Virus record (IMG/VR): IMGVR_UViG_3300005842_000023
Span: 1-42,704 of that record
Reading direction: 5' to 3' (one strand)
DNA length: 42,704 bases
Origin: a virus
Below, one piece after another: positions 13,801 through 21,619 of this stretch; the stretch's first letter is position 1, and the number at the start of each line of letters is the position of its first letter. The notes under the pieces were generated by a model that saw nothing but the letters and a program-made list of their open reading frames with translations, did no database searches and was not told the DNA's origin. A program made the translations under genes and the position numbers.

Positions 13801-15383
13801 GCGCTATCGATTCGTTGCATTGCCTGGTCCCAGACCTTACCCCAACTTCGCCGCGCCGTGTCCATCAAAGGCGGCAACCCGCGCTTCACGCGGTCGGCGT
13901 CAATGTCGGCATTCTTTATTCCGGTGACGCTGGGCTTTGGAGTCATCTCCTCGGCGGTCGCGGCCCCCAAGCCATAAGCGGGATGGCTTCGCGCTTCTTC
14001 TGGGAGCTTGTCTAACGCGAGTTGAAGTTGCTCCTCATCCTGGGTCTTCTGAAAATCCTCGGCGGTTTTCGCGTTCTGGCTCACCTCTTCGGCGGAGAAA
14101 TTTCCCCGCGGATGGTTTTCCGGCACCTCGGGAATATCGTGACCTTCGGCAAGCCATGCCTCAAGGGGACGCGATTCGCCGCGGGAGCCATCGGGATTTA
14201 CGCGCGTCACGTTGACCGCGCGGTTTCCCTCCTTGGTCCGCGTATTCAAAATCTCATAACGCCACTGCGAATCGTCGCGGGGGAGTTTTTCCGCCACGGC
14301 GGTTGGCTGTTCATTGGCCCTTGCTGCGAATTCAGCCTGCAAATCAGCGCGCCGTTTTTCCTGGGCGAGTACAGACTCGGGCTTGCCGACGTTGCCTAGG
14401 AGTTCGTCGAAATTGTCCTGAACCTCCTTAATGACCTCCTCGTGGCTTTTGCCGGACGCTTGCGCGAGAAGGTCTACCTTTTGCGTCTGCGTTTTGCCCG
14501 CGAGGGATTCGGGCTTAATAGCCGTATAGGCGCCGCGCCCAGCCAATCCGACGAAGGCAGCGTTAAGGGAGAACTCGACGCTCGCCTGGAGCTTGTCCTG
14601 GAAGTCGGCATTCGGGTCCTTGATTTTGGCGACCAAGTCGGGGGCACTCTCGGCGAGACTTCGGCCCATGTCAGACGCGAAGATTGCCGCCACGGAGCCC
14701 TCAAGGGCGTGAACGACGGGAGCGCTCTCCCCGCCGACAGCGGACGGCCCCAGGAGATCCGAACCCAGACTCACTCCCGAACGGGTGGCCGAGACGGCTT
14801 CGCCGGCCGCGCTTAGCCCCATCGTTCCCAGGCCTACGGGTGACGTCATGGCGTTGAGCGTGTGGGCAATTGGAGTGTAGAGGGCCTTTGCGACTTTTAG
14901 AGATTTCGGGTCGCTCGCCTCCTTCGGCGCAAGGAGCGCCTCGAAATAAGCGTTACTCTTTTCGCGGACCGGCTCGTCATTGGTTGGAAGGCTCCAGGGG
15001 GTCTTAATGCCGAAAAGGGCGCCGCTAAGCCCTTTCTTTTCGACGTCGCTTCCGCCCGCTTCCGCCTGTTCGGCCATTCCCGGAAATTGGCGAGCAAGGT
15101 TTCGCTTCTCCTGGTCGGCTTTGGCCTGCTGGAGCGGAGTTTTTCCGACGATAGGCGAAATCGCCTCGCGAAAAGTTCGATAAGCGCTGTGAAGCCAACC
15201 CTCTTCGGGAGCCGCGCTTAGAGTCGCCTCGTTCGGGTCGCGCTCTTCAAAATGCGCGGTCGATGGATCGAACTCGGCATTCTTTGCGGGCGAGAACTGA
15301 GCACTTGATGGATCGAAGCCCTCCGCCACTGGAGCGGCTGGAGGTGCCCCATCAAACGTGGCGGTCGAGGGGTCAAAAGGCAT
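10827..15383 (-). CDS. Giant internal virion / DNA-ejection protein, 1518 aa
   Basis: The N-terminus has three short repeats FDPSTATFD, FDPSSAQFS and FDPSTAHFE (residues 3-47), a motif style seen at the start of large podoviral virion proteins. Long alanine/glutamate/lysine coiled-coil stretches fill residues about 500-1100 (MKRKGGF, LEDQLQELEQ, ELERQIRTQE). The C-terminal 300 residues are G/A/L-rich with likely membrane-active helices (GVIGTAALVLGHL, IPSFLLHSPLLEALQIGATI). Such proteins are packaged in the capsid and form the ejection tunnel in the cell envelope. No lytic transglycosylase or protease motif was seen. It is the last and largest of three ejection-type genes. Confidence 0.75.
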   Translation of the reverse strand: MPFDPSTATFDGAPPAAPVAEGFDPSSAQFSPAKNAEFDPSTAHFEERDPNEATLSAAPEEGWLHSAYRTFREAISPIVGKTPLQQAKADQEKRNLARQFPGMAEQAEAGGSDVEKKGLSGALFGIKTPWSLPTNDEPVREKSNAYFEALLAPKEASDPKSLKVAKALYTPIAHTLNAMTSPVGLGTMGLSAAGEAVSATRSGVSLGSDLLGPSAVGGESAPVVHALEGSVAAIFASDMGRSLAESAPDLVAKIKDPNADFQDKLQASVEFSLNAAFVGLAGRGAYTAIKPESLAGKTQTQKVDLLAQASGKSHEEVIKEVQDNFDELLGNVGKPESVLAQEKRRADLQAEFAARANEQPTAVAEKLPRDDSQWRYEILNTRTKEGNRAVNVTRVNPDGSRGESRPLEAWLAEGHDIPEVPENHPRGNFSAEEVSQNAKTAEDFQKTQDEEQLQLALDKLPEEARSHPAYGLGAATAEEMTPKPSVTGIKNADIDADRVKRGLPPLMDTARRSWGKVWDQAMQRIDSAAMDGEDAASEIIARQLDKPESLSDVEQAILLHRRIDLKNQYDRVASRLVEGHEIGSEVTLASDRLRLAQLEDQLQELEQANKVGGAESGRGLAARKMMAREDFSLANMRLRKRANKGGAPLTEAEGAQVEAAHKKIVEAQKELDLHTKGGADAESEAAAEDAIEQMAKDAESEPPEQAKNFDLDKERDRAIANIRKRVEDDAPPEDLTAFIRKLAENFVRRGVKERNALVDAVHGVIKDVAPEMDRRQVMDAISGYGDFKPLDQDAVKAQLRDLKGQMQQVAKLEDMQKGQAPAKTGVERRTPSDEERRLIKEVNEMKRKGGFNVTDPAKQLKSALDGIKTRLTNQIADLTHQIETRTRIVKTRTAVTLDAAAEALTKQRDALQEQFNQIFQKPELTDAQRLAMAEKMADRQIAELERQIRTQEVFPAGKSPELKSAALDAKRARIEALKEERQYLRDSINPKTRKTPDEMQLSALKTRLKNRTAELQERLANSDFGPRPKKAPVQLDAEAERLQAAATRAKQEFDTALLKDRLENRPILKKMKDTFVKWQRGFLLSGPVTLAKLTAAAVTRMGSSLVEEGIGAGISKIIPEVAKRAPREGGLSIKAEAKSISSALTQGMRDAWQTLTTGKSDLDVNYGKGKDGAVRESDILPRTMIDFFGALHGALKAPVKRAEFERSLQKRIESYLANNADLSDPAVQVKAMLETFKQEAYKDASRSIFLQDNILAEGVNSFIGRLEQPLKATGKPSPAGTVAAGVARGLFPIVRVPLNIVAETVQYATGLYTGSGRLGLAFRRGIENLSPEQADLIMRDLKKGVIGTAALVLGHLNADQVGGYYTGEKPKRTDAKFGTIKILGANIPSFLLHSPLLEALQIGATIRHVMDKKIRGADQSLGSAVWMSALGLAEETPFGRGASTVARLLDPRETAKAGGEIAKSTLVPQLVSQTAEALDRDEKGVVPRKAEGPVTAIKSGIPGLRQTLPVDQRKANRR

Positions 15384-16552
15384 CAGGGGATTGGATAATA
15401 GTGCCCGTCCTTTAGGTAGGCTCGGTTCCCGTTTTTGTCGCGAGCAACTGGATACGTTTTCCCGTCAATGGTCGTCGTGTCCGCGTCTTTCGGAATCGCG
15501 GGAATTTTTGTTGCCGGAATCGGAGCGGCGGCGGAAGGCCTTTTGCCCATCAGCGCGTCAACGGCAGCGCCGGGGCGCTGGAGCCAGGAGATGGTGGCGG
15601 GTTGCTCTGGAGTCGGGCCAGGCGTTCGCTTGTAGGTGCTATTGTCTTGTCCAGTGTCGTGAACCTGCTTCGCCTCCAGTCGTTGGACGAGGTCGTTGTC
15701 ACCCTTTGCCTTGGCTTCGGCGATTGCGTCCTCCATGAGGAGAAAGGCGGCCCGCTTCTGAGCGCGCTCGCTCTCGGTCTTGGCGCGAGTCTCCAAGCGC
15801 GCAATTGCCGCCGGGTCGGACGTTGGGTCGGCCTTCATTTTCCTAATTTCCTGCTCCAACTGGATGGCCTCGGCCGTCTTCGTCTTATTGACTGCGATCG
15901 TAATGGCATGCTGACGAATCTGGTCGGCTAACTCTGGATTATCCTGATCGAGGGTGGAGGCATATATGATGTCATTCACCTCTTTCGAGCGACCCTTCCC
16001 GGCAGCCGCATCGGTGGCCCGCGTTTCGTCACCTTTCGCCTGAACTACACTGATGCGCCCCTCCGCCATCATCCGCTCGCGATCTAAGGCCTGTTGACCT
16101 TTTGAGTTTAGGATCGCGCTATTGTGCTGCTGGAGCTGCATGTTTTGAACTGTCTGGATAAAGGCCTTTCCTTCCGGGATGAGTTCAAAATAGGAGTATT
16201 TCTGGGCGACCTCCGAGAGGGCCTTCGCCTGCTCCTTGTAAGTCGGGAGCTGCATCGCCTGCTCGTATTCGGCAGAGGCTTCTTTTGACTGCATCCCGAA
16301 TTGGCCGCGGAGCTGTTGAATTTGCCGCGCGTTATAGAGTGTGCCCTGGGCGACCGCCAAATCCGCCTGAGCCTTCGCCTCCATCACGGGGCGCCCCACT
16401 TCGTAAATCTCGCGCTGACGCTGGGCCTGCTCGGCGCTCTGGCGCATCTGTTGTCCGCGCTCCATCAAAGACTGCATTTGACTCGCGCCCGAAAAGGCGG
16501 CGTCGACGATCCCGCCCGGAGGCAGGTAGGGAGTGAATTGAGCTTCGGCCAT
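15383..16552 (-). CDS. Internal virion (ejection) protein, coiled coil, 389 aa
   Basis: After GGIVDAAFSGASQMQSLMER the protein is almost continuously helical and Q/A/E/K-rich to about residue 300, then has a proline-rich tail and a C-terminal module (TTIDGKTYPVARDKNGNRAY...HYYPIP). Position between the 261-aa and 1518-aa genes and the Q/A-rich helical composition match the second ejection protein of T7- and P22-like phages. Its stop overlaps the start of the next gene by 1 nt. Confidence 0.65.
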   Translation of the reverse strand: MAEAQFTPYLPPGGIVDAAFSGASQMQSLMERGQQMRQSAEQAQRQREIYEVGRPVMEAKAQADLAVAQGTLYNARQIQQLRGQFGMQSKEASAEYEQAMQLPTYKEQAKALSEVAQKYSYFELIPEGKAFIQTVQNMQLQQHNSAILNSKGQQALDRERMMAEGRISVVQAKGDETRATDAAAGKGRSKEVNDIIYASTLDQDNPELADQIRQHAITIAVNKTKTAEAIQLEQEIRKMKADPTSDPAAIARLETRAKTESERAQKRAAFLLMEDAIAEAKAKGDNDLVQRLEAKQVHDTGQDNSTYKRTPGPTPEQPATISWLQRPGAAVDALMGKRPSAAAPIPATKIPAIPKDADTTTIDGKTYPVARDKNGNRAYLKDGHYYPIP

Positions 16553-16557
16553 GTTGA

Positions 16558-17343
16558 TTATCCGAACGGCGCCCCGCCGGAGTACCTATCCGCCGGGATG
16601 GTTTTGATATTCGCGTTCGCCCAGGCCTGATCGTTGTAGCCAGACGAAGCATTATAGTTTTGCCCGTAGGTCGCAGCCGCGCCCGCGAGTTTCGAAATCC
16701 CCGCCCACGTGCTATCGGTGGCGTATTGGTTCGCGGCGTTCGAGGCGTTGATCGCCGCTTGATTCGCGCTCTGGTTGGTCGACGCGGCCCCCAGGGCCTG
16801 GCCTGGAGTCGAGTAAAACGAAAGGGGCGAGAGCGGGCTCACCTTCCCGAGCCCCGCGAGCGTACCTAAAATAGATTGAGTGTTGGCGATATTCTGTTGC
16901 CCGTAGGCGAGCTCATTTACGCCGAAGTCGCGCAGCAATGAAAAGTCCTGGGCCTGGCCGCGCACGCCTGTCGAAATGCCGCGCTCCGCGGCGAGACGGG
17001 TGAGATTATCGGCAACACCCTGAGGTAGCGCGTAGGGATTAGCCGAAGCGTTTTGGGCGAGTGTCGCGAGATTGCCCTGGATTTTGCTGTAGCCGGGAAT
17101 CGCCTTTTCAAGGAGGGAGAGATTTTCCTTTTCGTTAAACTTGTTCGAGGAGTGGATGAGGGCCTCAATATCCGGCTCGGCCTGAACGTTACCGACTGCG
17201 GAGTCCTTGGTGATTTGCCCGATGTCGAGGGTCGGCGCTTGTTTGCCGGCCGCCGCCTTGGCGTTTTGTCCGGATTGATATGTGCCATACGCGGACGCCC
17301 CGGCGGCGACAACGGCGGCGGCGGCTGCCCATACTTCTGCCAT
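16558..17343 (-). CDS. Internal virion (ejection) protein, A/G/N-rich, 261 aa
   Basis: Begins MAEVWAAAAAVVAAGASAYG, a hydrophobic helix like those at the start of T7 gp14-type proteins. It then has a helical middle (RLAAERGISTGVRGQAQDFS) and a low-complexity Q/N/A-rich C-terminus (ASTNQSANQAAINASNAANQ). A GGAGG precedes the ATG by about 11 nt, one of few late genes with a clear Shine-Dalgarno sequence. First of three consecutive ejection-type genes. Confidence 0.65.
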   Translation of the reverse strand: MAEVWAAAAAVVAAGASAYGTYQSGQNAKAAAGKQAPTLDIGQITKDSAVGNVQAEPDIEALIHSSNKFNEKENLSLLEKAIPGYSKIQGNLATLAQNASANPYALPQGVADNLTRLAAERGISTGVRGQAQDFSLLRDFGVNELAYGQQNIANTQSILGTLAGLGKVSPLSPLSFYSTPGQALGAASTNQSANQAAINASNAANQYATDSTWAGISKLAGAAATYGQNYNASSGYNDQAWANANIKTIPADRYSGGAPFG

Positions 17344-17344
17344 G

Positions 17345-17962
17345 TTAGTAAAGCCCTCCCGAGGCGTTGAGTTTAAAAAAGTGTGTCACCCAGACCAGGC
17401 GATCCTCGCCCTTTTCACTAAGGCCAAAGCCATCCAGTGGCCACCGGCTGTGGAATAGTGGTGCTTGAAAAAGTAGTCCTCTGTTGAATACAGCTCTGAC
17501 ATAGTCGAGCTGCTCCCACTTGTCTGGATCGGTACTGACCATATCCGCCTTCAGTTCCTCGAAGATACCCTTTTCCTTTTGCTCCTCGAAAGGCGGCATA
17601 AAGGTAAGCCCGGTCCGGCGGTGGCGCCAGAACGCGGTGCCGGTATCTTCTTCGTGTTTGGAAAGGTATACGATGCACGTGTGGTTTCCGCTGTGACGGT
17701 CGGAGTGGATATAGGCTTTTTCGGTTTCCTTGTTCGTATTACGAAAAAACATCGCGTTCGGAAAAACCGCGCCCCCGGTCGCAGCCGTCAGGGCGTGGAG
17801 CATAAGGGCATGGTCCCCCCAGAAGTTCATGCCATCGTATTTCGATGAGCCCACTAGGCCCTGATTTGGGTTCCACTTTCCAAAGCCCGAGTTAAGGCAC
17901 GATCTGACCACTTGCTCGGCACGCTCGCAAAATCCGTCGACGACCTGGAAGGAGGTGATCAT
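17345..17962 (-). CDS. 2OG-Fe(II) oxygenase-like protein (DUF6445 type)
   Basis: 205 residues from the ATG at 17962, which overlaps the upstream stop by 1 nt (TGATG). HSDRH (86-90) supplies the HxD iron ligands, TCIVYLSKH (95-103) and GTAFWRHRRTG (108-118) are core strands, and RGLLFQAPLFHSRWP (161-175) supplies the distal histidine H172 region and a 2OG-contacting side; RLVWVTHF ends the fold. The pattern matches DUF6445 oxygenase-like proteins. Substrate unknown; set among tail genes, it may hydroxylate a virion protein or sugar. Confidence 0.75.
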   Translation of the reverse strand: MITSFQVVDGFCERAEQVVRSCLNSGFGKWNPNQGLVGSSKYDGMNFWGDHALMLHALTAATGGAVFPNAMFFRNTNKETEKAYIHSDRHSGNHTCIVYLSKHEEDTGTAFWRHRRTGLTFMPPFEEQKEKGIFEELKADMVSTDPDKWEQLDYVRAVFNRGLLFQAPLFHSRWPLDGFGLSEKGEDRLVWVTHFFKLNASGGLY

Positions 17963-18777
17963 CAGTAGATGAACCCGCAAAGCCAGAGCGTGCCGGTCGC
18001 GCCGGAGGCGTTTGCCGTGGAACAATAATAAACGGTGGGCGGCGTCGTGAGAGGCAGCATTCCAAAGTTCTGGCCTGCTGCGGAAGTTCGCGAGTCGTCG
18101 CGCGTTCCTTTGGCGCTCGCCTTAAGGAGCGAATTAGACGAGGTCGAAACCGTATTATCCTGGGTTGCGCGCAACGTCACCTCGTAGTTTGCCGGTCCCC
18201 CGAATCCTTGATCCGGGAAAGCGACGTCGATTGAGAGGAGGACTCCCTTGATGGTCGTTAAACCGGCGCCAGTGATGAAGTCCGTCAGGTCGACCGCCGT
18301 CCAAGCTGCGACCGAGCCCGTGATGGTGGCAAGCTGCTGGTACGCATCGAAAAGATAGGTGCGATCGTAAGCCTGGGGCGTTGCCGGCGTGACGAATGAT
18401 TGTTCCCACTGTGATTCGGATTCGACCCACGTATAGAGGCCAGTGCCAATCAAGTGGAACATCTGGCCATTTTGCGGCGCCGTAATGAGATTGCGGTCCG
18501 CGATCGTGCCCACCGTCGCCTTCGCCGGCAGAACCGTCCATTCCGTACCGTCCCAGGTATACCAACCTAGCGGTGTGCCTCCGCTGTCTGTCTTAAACCA
18601 CGCTTTATCTCGGTCCGCAGGGTCGGGCTCTACGCTCCCATAGTTCACCCCGTTGAAATCCTCTAAGCCCACCACCTCCATGTATTGGGCGATGAGATCG
18701 AGGAAATCCTGGACGGTCCCGGGAAATTCCGTACCCGAAGGAACCGTCAAGGCCTGGAGATTTACGTTTAAACTCAT
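17962..18777 (-). CDS. Tail fibre or baseplate-type structural protein, 271 aa
   Basis: Residues 1-40 form a helical attachment region. The middle holds two short Trp-rich motifs, DPADRDKAWFKTDSGGTPLG followed by WYTWDGTEWTVLP, and NGQMFHLIGTGLYTW, typical of phage collar or fibre repeats that carry small glycan-binding folds. The C-terminus (VTLRATQDNTV...SGATGTLWLCGFIY) resembles a receptor-tip beta domain. A role in virion attachment is inferred. Confidence 0.55.
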   Translation of the reverse strand: MSLNVNLQALTVPSGTEFPGTVQDFLDLIAQYMEVVGLEDFNGVNYGSVEPDPADRDKAWFKTDSGGTPLGWYTWDGTEWTVLPAKATVGTIADRNLITAPQNGQMFHLIGTGLYTWVESESQWEQSFVTPATPQAYDRTYLFDAYQQLATITGSVAAWTAVDLTDFITGAGLTTIKGVLLSIDVAFPDQGFGGPANYEVTLRATQDNTVSTSSNSLLKASAKGTRDDSRTSAAGQNFGMLPLTTPPTVYYCSTANASGATGTLWLCGFIY

Positions 18778-18784
18778 GATAAAC

Positions 18785-18853
18785 GGCGGCGCCGCCCACT
18801 AGTCACTTGTCTTATGATGTACCCGGTCGCAACCCTATTTCTAACTGTTAGAA
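18785..18853. promoter_or_regulatory. Two perfect palindromes in the 92-nt gap
   Basis: GGCGGCGCCGCC (18785-18796) and TTCTAAC-T-GTTAGAA (18839-18853). No T-run follows either, so they are not terminators. They could be a regulator site and an mRNA-processing hairpin ahead of the fibre gene at 18777. Confidence 0.35.
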
Positions 18854-18869
18854 TGAGGTGGGGTATTGA

Positions 18870-20237
18870 CTAGGGGTTCACGAGGACGCGCCCAACGGAG
18901 ACCGTCACATTGAAATCGAGGGTATGGGCGTTATCCTTGGTTTGAGCCTCGTCAAAAACAAAGACGAAGAGCGTATTGGCGAGTGGCATCGTGATGCCTC
19001 GCCAGGCCGTTCCCACCGCGGTCCCTAGGGCAAAGTGAAAGGTATAATCGCGCTTAAAACTTCCCGAAACGTAGCCCACCCTGGAACCGGAATCTGAGTG
19101 GACTGAGGTTCCTTGAACGTAGTCGCTGCCGAACATGGGGAGGGTCGCCCCTGTGCAAAGGAACGCTCCGCTATCAACCTGGTAGGCCGTGCTGCCCATT
19201 TCATAGGCACAGAAGTTGTTTATGTTAGAGCCTCCATTTGTTCCCACGCTCCCAATCGGGGCGAGGCTTGGGGACCCGAAAGGATTTCCGAGATTATAGC
19301 TCCCGGTCACGACCGTGGAGGGCGAAACCGGCCAGCCGGTAATAGCATAGGAGCCCGTGCTAGTGCTACTTGGAACCGTGATTGTGAGCGTATAAATGAC
19401 CCGCAAGCCCTGTCCGGTCAAAACCGTCACCGTCCCGCCGGAAATCAGGGTGCGGGAAAATAGATTGTTGCCGGCGCTCCCACTCGCGGACCAACCGAGC
19501 TCCGTATAGTTGATATTCGAACCCTCAATCGAGAAATCGAAAGTCCGCGTCTGAGCGGAGCTCGTGGAGGTCCAGGAGGTTCCGCAATTGCCGGCGCCCG
19601 TCAGATAGGTGGATGTGCGCTTTGTCTCCGTGTCGAGGCCCGTCTGATTAACCGCATAGACCGTGAAGAGCGTGGGCGAACCCACCGTAAGGGCCGCGCT
19701 CAAGGTCGCGTGCGTGCTATCGACAAAAGTGATATAACGTTCTTCACCTGAATCGAATTTGATCAGGTAGCCGGTCATTCCCGATGTGAAGAACCCAGCA
19801 CTAGAGGTGACCGTGGTGCTCGCCGCGGTTGCGGTGATGGCGCCCGAGTCGACATAGGTTGGCGTCGTCCCCGTTCCCACCGCGCACACTCCGAAGCCCT
19901 GGCACCAGGCGTAGCTCGTCATGACGTCATTAAGCCCCTGGTCGAGAATCAAGTTTCGTCCTTTACGAATCTCACTCACCCGAACGTGGCCTTCCTGTTC
20001 ACTTTCGAGCATCTCTCGATTGGCCTCCACGAGTGGCTGGAGGTGGCAATCGACCGCGGCGCGATCATTTTCCCCGAGGGCGAGAAGGCTTCCCGCTGTG
20101 CCATCAAATTCAATGCCGGCAAGTCGTCCCGCCTCGATGCGCAGTTCGCGAAGCGCGGGATGCTCCGTCACAAAGCAACTGTAGCGACCGCCCGCGCCCA
20201 TGGCCGCACCTGGAAGTTTGATTTCAGATTTTTTCAT
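18870..20237 (-). CDS. Tail fibre / beta-rich structural protein, 455 aa
   Basis: The N-terminal 95 residues are charged and helical; from about residue 96 the protein is S/T/G-rich and beta-structured (AVGTGTTPTYVDSGAITATA...). SIEGSNINYTELGWS with NNLFSRTLISGG resembles repeats in phage tail appendage proteins. The C-terminal NTLFVFVFDEAQTKDNAHTL plus DFNVTVSVGRVLV may be the particle-binding or tip domain. It overlaps the upstream gene by 4 nt. Confidence 0.6.
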   Translation of the reverse strand: MKKSEIKLPGAAMGAGGRYSCFVTEHPALRELRIEAGRLAGIEFDGTAGSLLALGENDRAAVDCHLQPLVEANREMLESEQEGHVRVSEIRKGRNLILDQGLNDVMTSYAWCQGFGVCAVGTGTTPTYVDSGAITATAASTTVTSSAGFFTSGMTGYLIKFDSGEERYITFVDSTHATLSAALTVGSPTLFTVYAVNQTGLDTETKRTSTYLTGAGNCGTSWTSTSSAQTRTFDFSIEGSNINYTELGWSASGSAGNNLFSRTLISGGTVTVLTGQGLRVIYTLTITVPSSTSTGSYAITGWPVSPSTVVTGSYNLGNPFGSPSLAPIGSVGTNGGSNINNFCAYEMGSTAYQVDSGAFLCTGATLPMFGSDYVQGTSVHSDSGSRVGYVSGSFKRDYTFHFALGTAVGTAWRGITMPLANTLFVFVFDEAQTKDNAHTLDFNVTVSVGRVLVNP

Positions 20238-21619
20238 AAATAGGCTCCTGTCCCTGGCTTTAAGGCCAACGTAACTGTTTCAGAATAGGTTCCGCCGGAG
20301 ACGGCGATCAATGGGTAGGTCCCCGCCCCCGGTCTCAACTGAACCGCGCCCGTCTCGGCGTAGCTCCCTCCAGCGACCGCGATGAGCGTGTAAACGCCGG
20401 CCCCTGGTGCTAGGGAGATACTCCCCTCATCGGCGTAGCTCCCTCCCGGCACGACAATCAAAGTGTAGGTGCCGAGCCCGGGGATAAGGGCGATCATGCT
20501 GGCGTCGTCATAGGAACCGCCTGGAGTCACGACTGAGAAATAAAGCCCGGAGCCCGGCTTTACCGCGATTAGACTAACATCGCTCTGGATGACGGGGAAA
20601 AGTGGATACACCGCTGACCTCGCGAGCCAAAACTTTCCCGACACGTCCACGAAGTAGAGATTTTGGCGCGAGCTATAGGCGTCCGTCTTCGTGATCCTTT
20701 GGACCAATTTGGGCGTGGGAATGAGCCACGTGTAGACGACGCCAAAATTATCCCGCTGGAAACGGGTCTTCACTTCGCCCGCCACGACGTAGAAACAGAC
20801 CAAGTCCGTCAGAGTGTCGTCTGGCTGGATAACTCCGTTGAAGAAAAGTTTAGGCCAATCTCCCGAAAACGAAAAGAAGGTGGCCGTTCCGGCGACGTAC
20901 CGACGAAGGAGAATCGTTCCGGCGACGAGCTGGAAGGCGAAACAAGGTCTCGCGTTCCCGTCGAAGGAAAGGCTCATGAAAATGATTTTATTAAAATCAA
21001 TGCCCGTAAAGAGATCGCTGGGGACGGGAAACGAGCTCTCTGCATCGATCCCATAGGCGAAGCTGTCGCCCTCTGGTTTAACGAACCAGCGTTTACTATA
21101 AGGGCTGTCTTGGGTGACGCCCTCCTCATCCGGTCCGCTGCAAAAATCGTAAGTGGGGCAGATGTCCCAATTTTCGAGTTCACCCACGTAAGGGGTTTTG
21201 TCTTCGGCCACCGCTTCCGCCGGCATGAGCCCATACTGGGCACTCCCTGAAACAGCATAGGGGTTTTTGAGCGAGCCGAAACTCGGCGTGTCCGGCAGTG
21301 GATCGAGTTTATAACAAGTGATGCAGGCGAGCGGGTCCAGGCGGTAGGAAATCTCATTCCCTTCCACCGAATTCTCGATGCACTCGTCAAAGGGACGTTC
21401 GATCTTGCGAAGCGCCACCCGTAAGGCTCGCCCGAATACACTGCTCTCGGGCTCGCCCTCAAAGGAAAGGGTCTCGGGCGTGGCAGAACTAGGAGCGCCC
21501 TCAGAAACGACCGTCGTGCCACAGATAAGCGGCTTGAGGTGGTAACTGATTTCGTTACCGCTGACGCTATTTTCGAGACAGTCCCCGAAACTACGTTCGA
21601 TCCGCAAATTGTTCTTCAT
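20234..21619 (-). CDS. Repeat-containing virion protein, 461 aa
   Basis: Two kinds of internal duplication. The N-terminus has IERSFGDCLENSVSGNEISY followed by HLKPL, and about 75 residues later the near-copy IERPFDECIENSVEGNEISY followed by RLDPL. The C-terminal 113 residues hold four and a half tandem units of 25 residues built on PGxGxYxLIxVxGGSYxD. The middle (KIIFMSLSFDGNARPCFAFQ...) looks like a single beta domain. Such modular ends are common in tail appendages. The start overlaps the end of the nozzle gene by 29 nt. Confidence 0.65.
   Translation of the reverse strand: MKNNLRIERSFGDCLENSVSGNEISYHLKPLICGTTVVSEGAPSSATPETLSFEGEPESSVFGRALRVALRKIERPFDECIENSVEGNEISYRLDPLACITCYKLDPLPDTPSFGSLKNPYAVSGSAQYGLMPAEAVAEDKTPYVGELENWDICPTYDFCSGPDEEGVTQDSPYSKRWFVKPEGDSFAYGIDAESSFPVPSDLFTGIDFNKIIFMSLSFDGNARPCFAFQLVAGTILLRRYVAGTATFFSFSGDWPKLFFNGVIQPDDTLTDLVCFYVVAGEVKTRFQRDNFGVVYTWLIPTPKLVQRITKTDAYSSRQNLYFVDVSGKFWLARSAVYPLFPVIQSDVSLIAVKPGSGLYFSVVTPGGSYDDASMIALIPGLGTYTLIVVPGGSYADEGSISLAPGAGVYTLIAVAGGSYAETGAVQLRPGAGTYPLIAVSGGTYSETVTLALKPGTGAYL
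20237..20575 (-). repeat. Tandem 75-bp coding repeats
   Basis: These encode the four and a half 25-residue units at the C-terminus of the preceding entry, with PG(S/L/A/T)G(L/T/V/A)Y and GG(S/T)Y as fixed points. DNA identity between units is partial, suggesting old duplications under protein-level selection. Confidence 0.7.

Noticed and set aside
17660-17675. GGTATACG inside the oxygenase gene as a seventh palindrome
   Set aside because: Only the GTATAC core is present and it encodes conserved strand residues (IVYL); treated as chance.
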